Shown here: positions 32,846 to 45,100 of the stretch, piece by piece
Layout: the number at the start of each line of letters is the position of its first letter
Position numbering within the stretch: the first letter of the stretch is position 1
Made by a program: the position numbers and the translations under genes
The notes under the pieces: generated by a model
What the model saw: only the letters and a program-made list of their open reading frames with translations
Database searches by the model: none
Told to the model about the DNA's origin: nothing
Origin: Chrysiogenes arsenatis DSM 11915
GTDB taxonomy: Bacteria > Chrysiogenota > Chrysiogenetes > Chrysiogenales > Chrysiogenaceae
DNA length: 64,000 bases
Reading direction: 5' to 3'
Assembly (NCBI RefSeq): GCF_000469585.1
Contig: NZ_KI273144.1
Coordinates: 353,646-417,645 of the forward strand

Positions 32846-35442
32846 TGATGCTTGCTGAAGTGGTTATCGCCACCATCCTCACCACTTTTGACGAAGATCG
32901 GGCGCTGCTCCAGTCGCTTGTAGAGCGTCCTGTACCGCACGAAGAGATCGATTCCGTGGTGCGACAATTAGATGATCTGGCTTTTTTCCGCGTCGTCAAC
33001 ACCGCGCGAGAGGGCGACCAGTTGCAGATTCACGTCGAACGGGAATATCCCATCGATCAGGTAGTTTTCCGTGGCAACTATACCGTTCTTGACAGTGTTA
33101 TTTTGCGCCACCTAACGGTTATTCCGCGTCATATTGGCGATGTACTTGGCTGGGAACAGCTCCAACAGCAAGTGCGCGATCTGTATTGGGAAAATGGCTA
33201 CCTTGATGTGCAGGTCGATATTGAAATGGAAATCGCGGAATACACGGCGAATCTTATTGTCCGCGTTACAGAAGGGCGACCGTACGTAGTGCGGAGTGTT
33301 ATTTATCCAACCGATCAGCCGAACCTTCCGTGGATTATTCCGAGTGCGTTTCTTGATTTTACCTCCCTGCGTGAACGGATGGGAGCATGGCGGCAAGACA
33401 TGGTCAGGCAAGGGTTTATTCAGGCCGACTACCATGTAAGTTATCAGCGCACACATACGACGGTGCCCGGATTTTCCATCTCCTCCCCATTCAAAACACT
33501 CCTGAACCTAGGCGCACGTGATCAGGGAGTTGACCTCTACATAAATCTCAAGCCAGGCAAACAGTACCGCCTGACCTACGATATTCCTGAGGGGGTCACT
33601 CAAGAAGAGCTGCTGGCACAGCTGCGCATGGAACGTCGCTTAGTGATTGATGAATTTGAATTGCAACTGATGGAAGAAGAGCTGCGTCGTTATCTAGAAT
33701 CAAACAGGGGATACCATGTCGACGTTGTCATGTTGCAGCTCGAAGGCGATCACCTTCGCCTGAACATCATCGGCACTCCGGCTACGGCCACCCCCGTTGT
33801 GGTGCAAAGTAATCTCTGGGAACCTAGGATCAAGCGTCCCGCAGAACGACGCAACGAACAGGGCGGCATGACACCCGTTCAGCGCAACCGCTTGGAAGGA
33901 CGTTTGGTAGGAGAAATGGCAAACCGCGCCATTGATGCGCGCATAACAAAAGGTGAAAACGACGCGGGTAGCATAACATGGTCAGTATTGAGCACCCTAT
34001 CGCCTTTACCATACGCCATACAGCTTCAGGAAACCCATCCCTCTGGAATTGCCGCCGACACAATTATGCGAGCTATTTTCGCCCGCTATCAGGAAAACGA
34101 ATGGCTTGCTTCCGATCCCGACCTTCTCGCTCAAGTGGTAAAGCGCGAATATGGCGCGTCTGGCTATCTTGATGCCGCCGCACAGGTGAATCGTACTCAT
34201 GTTGGGAATCAAGTTGCCCTGATGATTACCGTCGATCCCGGAAAACAATACCGACTGGATAACTTTTTGATTCTGGGGGCTCATCGCACCTCGCCGCGCT
34301 ATATTGCGCGTCTGGTCGACACAACTCCGGGAACCATCGCCCAGCTCGAAGCGCTGGAACGAGCGCGCTTTAACGTAGAAGGCGAGCGGGTATTTTCGTT
34401 TAGTAAGATGAGTACTGTTGCCTATGGCGATCAGGTGACACCCGTTGTTGAGGCGGAAGATAAACGAAATGCGTATGGTGCATTTTCGCTTGGTTTCGAC
34501 TCAAGCACCGGACTTAGCTCACAAGTAAAATTGGGGTACACAAACGTTTTGGGTCGCGGTGGAGAAGTGTTGGCCACGCATCGCGAATCGAACAAGCAAG
34601 TCGTCTCTGCTGCCACATATAACGAACGCTACTCATTCGGCTTGCCGGTTGACACCGAATACGGCATCTTTCGCGAAGAGCTTTCAAAAAACTACTTCGA
34701 CTTCGAAAAATATGGTGCCAGAATCGCCCTGCGCCACCAACTTACCACCGCTATCTCAGTAGCACTCGGTTATGACTATGAAGTCACCACGTATGATGCC
34801 GTTGATCCGCGCCTGCGTTTCGGGCGTGACTACGACGCCGAAAGCCACTACCACATTCTCAGTGCCACAGCAAGGCTAACGAAGACCGACAACCCGCTGC
34901 TGCCCACTCGCGGCCTTGAGGCTTCGGTATTGCTTGACTATGGCCTTTCGACCGCGAACCGATATGCTAACTACAGCGGCATGACATTGCGTGGCAGCCT
35001 GTATATTCCACCGTGGGACAATGGTGTTGTCGCCCTGCATGGGGAATACGGGATTTTGCGTCCAAACAACTCCGACTCTCCACTGCCACTGGAACGGCGC
35101 TTTTATCTGGGAGGAGCGAACTCCGTGCGCGGCTATGCACTTGATTCTGTCGGAGTAGACAACGGGAACGGCGCTACCATTGGCGGACTCAGTTATACAC
35201 TTGTCAGTACTGAATACCGCCACTCTTTTGGCAACATTGAAGTCGTCGCCTTCTACGACATTGGAACGGTACACGAAGGCGAACTGATAGATGGGGATAA
35301 AACCCCTTACATGAGCGTCGGCAGTGGCATCCGTTACAAAACACTGGTCGGCCCTGTACGCTTTGACGTGGCCACACCGCTGACGCACAAAGAAAGTGCT
35401 AACCGCGTCGAATGGTATTTAACACTGGGGTACAGTTTCTGA
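32845..35442 (+). CDS. tamA: Omp85-family outer-membrane protein (TamA/BamA-like)
   Basis: 865 aa, ATG 32845 (TAATGATG junction with tamB). N-terminal POTRA domains (REYPIDQVVFRGNYTV; RVTEGRPYVVRSV; VDPGKQYRLDNFLI) are followed from about residue 540 by a 16-strand barrel with the Omp85 signature RRFYLGGANSVRGYALD and a C-terminus ending in F (YLTLGYSF). It is longer than E. coli TamA because of extra POTRA modules. The N-terminus has only a short, acidic hydrophobic stretch (MMLAEVVIATILTTFDED), a poor signal peptide, which is odd for an outer-membrane protein. Confidence 0.88.
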   Translation: MMLAEVVIATILTTFDEDRALLQSLVERPVPHEEIDSVVRQLDDLAFFRVVNTAREGDQLQIHVEREYPIDQVVFRGNYTVLDSVILRHLTVIPRHIGDVLGWEQLQQQVRDLYWENGYLDVQVDIEMEIAEYTANLIVRVTEGRPYVVRSVIYPTDQPNLPWIIPSAFLDFTSLRERMGAWRQDMVRQGFIQADYHVSYQRTHTTVPGFSISSPFKTLLNLGARDQGVDLYINLKPGKQYRLTYDIPEGVTQEELLAQLRMERRLVIDEFELQLMEEELRRYLESNRGYHVDVVMLQLEGDHLRLNIIGTPATATPVVVQSNLWEPRIKRPAERRNEQGGMTPVQRNRLEGRLVGEMANRAIDARITKGENDAGSITWSVLSTLSPLPYAIQLQETHPSGIAADTIMRAIFARYQENEWLASDPDLLAQVVKREYGASGYLDAAAQVNRTHVGNQVALMITVDPGKQYRLDNFLILGAHRTSPRYIARLVDTTPGTIAQLEALERARFNVEGERVFSFSKMSTVAYGDQVTPVVEAEDKRNAYGAFSLGFDSSTGLSSQVKLGYTNVLGRGGEVLATHRESNKQVVSAATYNERYSFGLPVDTEYGIFREELSKNYFDFEKYGARIALRHQLTTAISVALGYDYEVTTYDAVDPRLRFGRDYDAESHYHILSATARLTKTDNPLLPTRGLEASVLLDYGLSTANRYANYSGMTLRGSLYIPPWDNGVVALHGEYGILRPNNSDSPLPLERRFYLGGANSVRGYALDSVGVDNGNGATIGGLSYTLVSTEYRHSFGNIEVVAFYDIGTVHEGELIDGDKTPYMSVGSGIRYKTLVGPVRFDVATPLTHKESANRVEWYLTLGYSF

Positions 35443-35467
35443 TGTTTGCTGATCAAATGAGGGTAGG

Positions 35468-35857
35468 CTACCGTTGACCCTCTTCGATTGTGCAGGTCGT
35501 GTCAATCCCGCCACGTGTATTGTAGATGGTGGTGACTTTGAGGTAGTGCGGAGTCAGCAGCGCCCAGATATCGTCGAACAAGCGATTCGTCACGTGTTCC
35601 TGATAAATACCGACATTGCGGTAACTAACCAGATAATATTTGAGACTTTTGAGTTCCACTATTTTTTCATTTGGAATGTATTCCAGCACTAATGTGCCAA
35701 CATCCGGCAAACCACTGAACGGACATACGGCACTAAATTCTGTTGTTGTATATTCCACCAACTGCCGTCGCCCAGCGTAGGGAAATGTTTCAAGAACTTG
35801 AACATCAATATGCGATTCATCCACAAAATTGAGTACTTTGCCTTCTGCCTGCGCCAT
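35468..35857 (-). CDS. queF: NADPH-dependent 7-cyano-7-deazaguanine reductase QueF
   Basis: 129 aa, the short (YkvM-type) form. It reduces preQ0 to preQ1 in queuosine synthesis. Visible are the catalytic cysteine in FSAVCPFSGLPDVG, the QueF motif ELKSLKYYLVSYRN that binds NADPH, the glutamate/histidine region YQEHVTNRLFDD and the tail TIYNTRGGIDTTC. Start ATG 35857. The leader (35858-35940) shows no preQ1 riboswitch that I can recognise. It converges on tamA and is divergent from the tRNA-Ala gene. Confidence 0.93.
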   Translation of the reverse strand: MAQAEGKVLNFVDESHIDVQVLETFPYAGRRQLVEYTTTEFSAVCPFSGLPDVGTLVLEYIPNEKIVELKSLKYYLVSYRNVGIYQEHVTNRLFDDIWALLTPHYLKVTTIYNTRGGIDTTCTIEEGQR

Positions 35858-35944
35858 ACAACCCCCGACTGTAATAAAAGTGCGTCAAGCTAACGCAAAA
35901 TATGCATTGGTGCAATCGCGATTCGCGCGAAATTGATTAAATGA

Positions 35945-35974
35945 TTGACAGCAAACACCCTGCTACGCTATAAG
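35945..35974 (+). promoter_or_regulatory. tRNA-Ala promoter, sigma70
   Basis: A perfect TTGACA (35945-35950), an 18-base spacer and TATAAG (35969-35974), 12 bases before the tRNA 5' end. A 17-base reading with CTATAA is equally possible. Confidence 0.8.
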
Positions 35975-35985
35975 AATCCCCCGTT

Positions 35986-36061
<76 letters not shown>

Positions 36062-36075
36062 AGTTAAATCATTAC

Positions 36076-36106
36076 AAAAGCCGCTGGTATCTCCAGCGGC
36101 TTTTTG
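36076..36106 (+). terminator. Terminator of tRNA-Ala
   Basis: AAAAGCCGCTGG (36076-36087) pairs perfectly with CCAGCGGCTTTT (36093-36104) around a 5-base loop, followed by T. It also works in reverse (A-run 36076-36079), so it may end the leftward giant gene whose stop is only 36 bases away. Confidence 0.92.
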
Positions 36107-36141
36107 CATTTTCTCGAAGTCAATCTGTGGAATTTCAACTT

Positions 36142-39100
36142 TTAATTCACCTGAGACATCGTATCGATAATCAGCTGTTGTCCGTTATCATCACTTATAA
36201 ATGCTGGATCTCCAGCCTCACCGCTATGGAGCAGCAAGCCAAAGTCAGGGTCAAAAATCCAAAGTGTATTTCCTGTGGCGGTATACGGCGCTGTTCCTCC
36301 GGTAAACTGATACCATCTCGGTATCGCTGGGAGTATTTCGATGTTTAGTATGCTTGCTCCATAGATTGGTGGAGCACTTTGCTGCCATGTAGCACCCTGG
36401 ATGGCACCGTGGTTCGCGGCTGCCGAGCGATCCTTTGCTACCACTCCTGATCCTTCATTCAGTGGCCAATAGCCAAGGAGTTCATTCGTGTCAATGTTTG
36501 GAAGGTTAAATGGCGCACCGTGCATGAGATCTGTGATCTCACTGGAACCTAGCGATCTATTCCAAATAGAGGCTTCTGCGATTGCGCCATTAAAGTAGCC
36601 ATTATTTCCGCCACCTTGCAGCAAAGTGCTCCCAAGCAACAAGGGATTTGCATTTGCGCTTAAAAGCGTCTTTGGAGGCGCCTGTACACTATCCAGCAGT
36701 CCATCAATATACAGCTCAACCTGTTGCTCATTACTCTCATACACCACCGCAACATGATGCCACTGGCCAATACTCACACTCTGCGTCGATTCAATACCAC
36801 TGCCCCACGAAACCCCGTCGTGCATATTAAAGTGCAGCTTACGGCTGCCATTCGGTCCACCGGGACTGCTAACGGCAATCGCGTAAGCGTGCTCCTGCTT
36901 AAATAAATCATAATAATCCGATACCGGTTCGACATCCAATCTCACCCACGCGACAAACGAAGCTTGATCAAGGATAATGTTATGGGTAACGTTCCCCAGC
37001 GTCACATAATCATCGGCGCCATCGAGCTTTAGCGTACTACCAAGGAAGTTCAGTCGCGTAACATCTCCAACAATAACTCCATCATTTCCATTGGCTGTCA
37101 GGTCTTTAGTAATGTCGCCAACTCTCTCATCAAAGTTATAGTAAGCCACAAGACCAGATTCAGTACCGGTGAGCTGACGGCTCATGTTCTCCAAAATCTC
37201 AGATTCTGTACGAGCAATATTCCATACCCGCACCTCGTCTAGCATTCCCGAAAACCATTCGTTTGTTCCTCCCGTGTAATGCCCTAACGTCAGATCTGCA
37301 AGGCTATTAGCGGGGAGTGTCGCTATGCTGCCCGAATAATCCTGAGTTGCGACTGTCACACCGTTGACCATAATGGACATAACTCCTGCTTCATAGACCG
37401 CGCTGATGTGATTCCACTTACGAATATAATCGTTCAAATTAATGGAACTGGTAAGTTGCTGCGTACCGTTATGGATAATGTAGAAATCGAGGTGAGGGCT
37501 TCCATCTGCCTGAAGCCGAAAAGCAATCTGAGGAGCTGTTTCGCTTCTTGCAATAGTGTGGAACCTTGGTTCGGCATCTTGTAAATTCACCCACGCCTCA
37601 ATCGTAAACGCACTGGACACATCGGCATTTTCCAATCCGCCAGTAAGCACCATATCGGGCGAGTCACCAAATTGCACCACGCCGCCATGAGCCTGAAGGG
37701 CAAACTCAGGAGCAGGCATATAAGCATGCAGATACGCAATAGCATCCTCACTCAGCGCGCGGTCATAGAACCGAAGGTCATCCATCATCCCGATGTATTT
37801 TCGGTAACTGTCAGAGCTTTTCTCTCCAATACCCAAAAGAGTTTGTGCATCTAGAGTCAACAGACTCCCTGCAAATGTGGTTTCGAGGACACCATTGACA
37901 TAAATTTTGTTTTCACCAGTGGACTTTACTCGTGTTACTGCGATGTGCTGCCACGCCCCATTGTTGATGGAGGACACGGAATGCCCGTTGTAAAACTGCG
38001 TCGCGTCACCGGTGCCAAAGGCCAGCTTACCTCCGCTGGCAATGCCGACACTAAAATCACTAGCGTTACCCCCAGCATCGGCATCCAGAAGCTGATCAGC
38101 TTCCCAAGCAACCGTTCCATAGCCGGCCTGAGTGGTTTGCAGCCAAAAAGTGATCGTGAAATCGTCCTGAACAGGGCGGTTCACTACGATGTAATCATCG
38201 ATACCGTCAAAATTTGCGGCCTTACCCAATTTTCCTAGGACGTAAAAGCTTGAGGAGTTGGCATTGTACAATGTGCCATGATTGGTACCAGCTGAGTCCA
38301 GAGCATTATCTTCAAATTCATAATGGGCGATAAGGTCGGCAATCACACCAATTGGCACACCACTAGTATCATTAAAACTTAAATACTCAATATTTGTCAG
38401 TGTATCCGTACCATCAGGCTTGATAACGGTATAGCTTCCATCGCCGTTATTCGTGACTGTGTACAATGAGCTGTGGCCAGCGTAGATAACTGTATTTATC
38501 CCACCGCCGCCGTTGATCGTATCGTTGCCCGCACTGCCGACGAAGGTATTGTTGCCGGAATCTCCCAACAATTCATCATCCAACTCCGTGCCAACGAAAG
38601 CACCCGCCGCCGCACCAAGTTGAACGTTCAGGTTATCTATCGCTCCCGTACGATACCCTTCAACAGAGAAGAAAGCATACATCTGCGGCGCGCTCGCTAT
38701 CCCAGCATTCGTCACGGTCGTTGTGTGGGTTGTTTTTAGGCTGCCTATCGTGCCAGTACTATCAGTGTGGTATATTGCAAATGTAACGTCAAAGGCGCCC
38801 CCCCCTATTGCTTCGAGTGTTAACTTAAAGAAATACCATGTTGGCCCTGTGGTCATATCACCACCAGCCCAGTTGAGCTCATCGCCTAGGCCGTTATTGA
38901 CCCAGTTACCGCCACCGCCGTGATAGGAGACACCAATAAAGCTGCCGGTGTCTGGCGTGGCACTCCAGCCGCTTGCACTGTTGGTTGCTTCGGTAGAAAA
39001 ACCAATGGCTCCGTAGCCACCATTGCCCGCATTTTCAAAATAGCCCGATAGCACATACGTGCCTTGTGCGGTTACAGGATAAGCACTTTTTGTCGTCCAG

Positions 39101-42100
39101 ATATGGTCTGATCCAAGTGGTATCGCAATACCACCGCCTCCGTTCAAGCCAGCGGTGCTACTCCATACGAAGGGGTCACCAGAGCCATTGATGCCGCTGG
39201 TGAAATAATCTGTTAGGCTTGTTGGCGTAGCAAAGTCGAAGAAAGTGCTTGCTGATAGCATTATTTCATTCACAACGGTAGGCGATACTCTGTTGTTTGT
39301 ATCTCCAAGCCCAAGCTGGCCATATTGATTATCACCCCAAGCATAAATCGTCCCGTCGTTCGCGATGGCCAGTGAGTGATTCAGCCCGGCTGCAATCGCT
39401 ACTGCCGTACCAGATGGTGCATCCATTATCATGGTCGGCACGGTATGCGAACTCGTAGTGCCCAGCCCGAGTTGGCCACTGAGATTTTTTCCCATCGACA
39501 ACAATTCACCGTTATCGTTAAGCAGTAGCGAGTGTTCTCCACCAGCCGCTATGGCCATAATAATACTGTTCGTTATGACGGGAGCTGGCTCTGCAATGTA
39601 GGTATCTGTCGAGTCAGTGCCGAGCTGTCCATCCGCATCGCTCCCCCAACTCCATACACTACCGTCTGTTTTGAGTGCTAATGAATGTGAAACACCGGCT
39701 GCGATAGCTTTGATGTCAATAAAACCACCAATATGCTGAGGAGAGCTCGCGTTGTCGGTATTCCCTGTGCCAAGTTGCCCATGTTGGTTATTCCCCCACG
39801 CATAGAGGAGCGTATTTTCGTCGCGCTGCACGGCGAGGGTGTGCAAGTCACCAGCGGCGATAGCGATAGTTTTATCCATTCCAAAATAGATGGGCGTATG
39901 ACGATTTGCGGTTGTGCCATCACCCAACTGTCCATAGTCGTTACGTCCCCAGGTCCAGACAGAGCCATCAGCGCGAAGTGCGACGGAGAAATCTACCCCA
40001 GCAGCAATATCCACAACCCCACTCAGCCCGCTGACAGGAATCGGAACAGCACTGCCCTGCGTTGTGCCGTTGCCTAACTGCCCAGATTCATTTGCCCCCC
40101 ATGCCCAGACAGTACCACTTGCATCCAGTGCAAGGGTATGTCTTGAGCCACCAGCGAAAGCGATAATGTTCGTTGGTGTTACCAACAGTGATGGTACGTT
40201 ACGATCAATAGAATCACCAATTCCAAGCTGTCCAAAAGAGTTTTCGCCCCATACGTTTGCCGTGCCTGTGGCAGTCAGGAGCATGGTGACAGTATCTCCA
40301 GCGGCAAGACTCGCATCTCCTTGCACACGAACGAGGTGGATAGCAGTTCCAGAAGATTGCTCGTCAAAATACGACAAGCGGACGTACTGAAGTGCGCCAT
40401 CAGCAGTATCAAACGTGTACAGCGCGGTGTGCAGGTCGCTCGTTTCGCCATTTGGGAACTGCCACTGCCATGAGGTAATCAGTGACCCGTTAATAGTGTC
40501 AGGTGTAGTAAAGCTAATGCTTTGTCCATTTTCGGCAAACGTTTCTGCTTGGATGAGCGCGGCATTCGGCTCCCACGGTGGCATTGCTCCCTGCTTATTG
40601 TGAACCGATAGTGTAATCGTTTGCGTACTAGTTGTTTCTTCGATGTTTATAAATTCGTTGATGCCGTTTGACACATACAAGAAGCGCCCATCAGTCGTGT
40701 CGAATGTTAAAATGCTTGGCAGGAAGGGCTCTGAAAATTCAGGGTTGCTTACCCCCTGCGCAATAATCCGCTGCCATGAGCGCATCCCCGCCTCGGTATA
40801 AATCACGCCACCATAAAGTGCCGGCGCGGTATTGTGCCATAGCGGCGATCCTTGTATTACCCCATGATGAGCAAATGTTGAGTAGTCATGCGTACTCACG
40901 GCACCAGTACCTTCATTCAACGGCCAATAACCGACAAGCGTCTGATCAAAAGGGTCAGGGGTTGATGCCATGACGTGCGAGATTTCACTCGAGTCAAGAG
41001 CACGATGCCAAAGGGAAACTTCCGCAAGGTTTCCGTTAAAGTACCAGTTTCCATTACCACCGATTCCTATATGGGCATTACCAGTAGATACTGCTTTTGT
41101 TGTAAAGGTGGTTTGAGCAACTTCCTGAGCATTGATGTACAGCGTGGATGTTTTACTGACATCATCGACAACTGCTGTGACATAAACCCATTCGCCTTCA
41201 GGAATTGCACCTGGCGCTGTTGCAACGGTTGCATTACCATCAAAATTTTCAAACACGAGTGCTCTGTCGCTGGTTGCCCAATTATTTACATAGAAATAGC
41301 TGTTTTTATTGATGCCATCGTATCCGGTGCTGAAAATAGTTTTGGGATATGCTTCCCCTTTCACCTCAAAGCGCATCCACGCACCAATAGTAAGGGTAGC
41401 AGCATCAAGATTTTGGCCTAAATCGATTTTATCGAACATTCCGTCGGTAGCATCAAATTTCAGGCTATCCCCAAGGAAGTTCAGGCGTGCCGTAGAGCCA
41501 GAAAGGGTTGCATGGTTCTCGTTTGTACTCTGATCTAGAATTTCGGCTCCAATACGTTCATCAAAATTGTAGTAGGCCATCAGGCCGGGCTGCGGAGCAA
41601 GTAACTGCTGGTTCATATTTGCTTGAATTTCACTTTGAGTTCTTGCGGTATTCCATATGCGCACTTCGTCAATCATCCCTTTGAATGGCTGGTTGACGTG
41701 ATTATTGCCAATCCAAAAGCTACCTGTTGGTGTATTTGGCGAAACAAGAGGTGTATTACCACTCAGCACCCCGTTCACATAGACATTACCAACCCCATTT
41801 TCAATTACGAGTGCTATATGTGACCAATTCCCAACGGTTAGTGTCCCTCCTGTAAGCCAAGCACCTACACCTCCGTACAAAACACCAAGTGAGCCAAAAC
41901 CGTCTACATAAAGACTATAGCCATCTGATGACGTGTTACCATTAACCAATATTGTCTGCTCGCCGCCCATTGAACCTTGATAGTTAACCCAAGCTTCCAT
42001 CGTGATGGCATCGGTAGCGGTTGTTGGTAACGTTGATGATTGGACATATCCACCTGTTCCACCAAATTGAACCACACCGCCATGGGCTTGCATTGTTATT

Positions 42101-45100
42101 GTTGGTGCTGATGCGAAGGTTTCAATTGGCCCCTGAGCATCGCTAAAGCTGATAAGTTCTATATTGCTTAGCGTATCCACAAAACCACCGGGCTTATATA
42201 CCACGTAGTTCGTGCCATCAAAAATTACCGTATAGAAAGCGAAATTACCTCCATACTGAACAACATCCAACCCTTCGCCACCATCAATACTGTCGTTACC
42301 ATCACTACCAATAAAAGTATCATTGCCTGCGGTTCCAGTAAGCGTATCATCACCAGAGATGCCACTAATATACGGCGAAAGAACCATAATAGAGGCGTCA
42401 TCAAAGTGGGCACCAAAATGCCCTGCCAAGCTAACGGTATCCTTCCCGCCAATGCGTAATCTTACAAAACGGACGCCAGGGCTGTAATTGGTAAACGTAT
42501 GGCTCACCAGTACCCAGCCATCTGCAGGCGAAAGCGTTTCAGGTGCCCACTCAGCGCCGACATTCCAGCTTGTCACAGCGCCATGGTATTCATGGTCAAG
42601 GCGACCCTCGACAAAATATTCTCCATTATAATCACGCGCCCGCACATAAACGCCTATTTGAATTGGGAAATTCCCGGAATCAAGCTGCGCTGCCGTAAAG
42701 CCTTGGGCAAGAAGATCCACTTCCTGATACATGATTCCCATTGCCGATGAAGTGCCAAAAGCATATCCACCTGTCCGTGGTTCCCATGTATCCGCCAGCC
42801 AACCATCACCTCCGTTCATTTCAACTGTCCACCCGCTTAAATCACCACTTTCAGCGCCTGGGTTCTGCAGGAAGTTGACCGATAGGAGTTCATCTATAGA
42901 TGGCGGGAATATAATTTCCACCGGAACTGTTTCTGATGAATATGTTACGGATGACAATCCAAGTCGGCTATCATTATATCCCCACGCCCATAATGTGCCG
43001 TCCGGCTTAAATGCCCATGAGCGAGCGTTATTTGGTGAGGTCGCCGCACTCACCCAGCCCGTTTCGCCGCTATCCAAAACGGGTTCTGGTGTTATATGGC
43101 TAACTATTGTTCCATCACCCAGTTGTCCTTGGCCGTTTCCTCCCCAGCCAAAGAGGGCTCCATCGGTATTGAGCACCAAGGCGTGGTTGGTGGAGAGTGC
43201 GATAGCACTCCAACTGTTACTCGCGTCTATATGCTGTGGTTGATTGTAAGTGCCTGGTTCACTGGCACCTAGCAAGCCAGAATGCCGGTCGCCCCACCCC
43301 CAGAGCGATCCGTCACTGCGCAGAGCAAGAACAACATTTTGTCCTGCGACTACACTTTGCCAATCATATCCCGCGCCTATTTGCGTCGGAACAAGTTTTT
43401 GAATGTTCGCATCGCCAAGTTGGCCATATGAATAATACCCCCAGCCCCATAATGATCCATTGCGTTTGATGGCTAAGCTATAATCGCCAGAAGTCTTCAC
43501 CGATATCCAGTCGTCATCCGTGCCAACCTGCTGCGGAACGGTCACGCCCATGTGGAGACTACCGTTGCCGTGTATGCCGTATCCCCACGTCCACAGGGTA
43601 CCGTCTTCGCGCAACGCTATCGAATAGCTTCCGCCGGCGGCAATATCACGCCATGCAGAGCCAACTCCTATCTGTACCGGCGCGTTTCGTTGTTCAGCTG
43701 TTCCATCACCCAGTTGACCCTGCGAGTTTGTTCCCCAACTCCAAAGCGTACCATTACTTTTCAGCGCCAGTGAATGCACTGAACCAGTGGCAACTCGTAC
43801 CCAATCTTGCGCCACGCCGACCTGTTGCGGTGTTGTTATCCCCATCCCAGCGGTTCCGTTGCCAAGCTGTCCAAAAGAATTTTCCCCCCAACTCCAGAGG
43901 GTTCCGTCAGTGCGGACAACAAGAGTATGTTCGGAACCTGCTGCTATCTGTGGCTTGATGCCATAGATGAGATATACGCGCGTATTGCCTTCCAGAGAAA
44001 CATGCAGTCGGTCACCGGCGCTCAGTGGATCAGTTGGTGATTTTGATACATCGCTGCTGTCATAGACCTCTGCCGTAGCACCGGAAGGCCATGTGACGGC
44101 ATCAAAAAGATCCTGCACGGTTTTGCTGGAAAGGTCTGTGGTATTAAAGGCGATCGCCCCACTGTTATTATCTATCGTTATACCGTTAGAGCCAAGCGAC
44201 TCCACAACAATAACCGGAAGCGCAATATATGAGGCTGGGAAAGGAACGGGAATTGGGGACATCTCGTAACCATACGTTGGAGTGGCTACGCCAAGTCTGC
44301 CCGTGTTGCTGCCCCATCCCCAGAACGATCCATCCAGTTTGAATCCTAGAGAGAAATCATTGCCAGAGAAGGCAGAAAGCCAGCCAGTTTCATCGCTATC
44401 AATAACAATGCCAGGTGTGTAATGCGATCCGTATATCGTGTCATTACCGAGCTGTCCGGAGTTGTTTTGTCCCCAACTCCAGAGGGTGTTGTCTGTTTTG
44501 ATCGCGAGTGAATGGAAAGAACGTGTAGCAATATATTTCCAGTCCGAATCACCACCAATGCGCTGTGGAGTATTGTACTGAGATGTATCGCCCAGTCCAA
44601 GCTGACCATACATATTTTCGCCCCACGACCACAGTGAGCCATCACTCTTCAGGCCTATAACGAACGAAGACCCCGCAACAATACTCTGCCAATCGGCTGA
44701 TGAGTCGATGCGGACAGGCACTAGACTATGAGCGTGCTGCGTGGCTGATCCAAGCTGGCCGTACCCATTATAACCCCAGCCCCACAAAGTTCCGTCGGTT
44801 TTCAGTGCAAGGGCAAATGAGTCTTGGGCACTTACCGCAATCCAGCCACTCTCGTTGCCAATCTGAGTAGGCGTGTTTACACTGATCATTGAATTTATCC
44901 CAAGCTGCCCTGACCCGTTTTCACCCCAGCTCCATAACGTGCCATCCTGACGCAGTGCTACGGTATAGTGGCCACCAGCGGCAATATCAACCCAAGTATT
45001 CCCAGATGCGACCTGCATGGGAAGATTTCTGTTGGTTTGTGTGCCATCTCCCAGTTGTCCAGAATAATTCTCTCCCCACGCCCAGAGTGATCCATCAAGC

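Noticed and set aside
35858-35985. preQ1 riboswitch upstream of queF
   Set aside because: The leader lacks the compact stem and A-rich tail of the preQ1 aptamer; only promoter-like sequence is seen.
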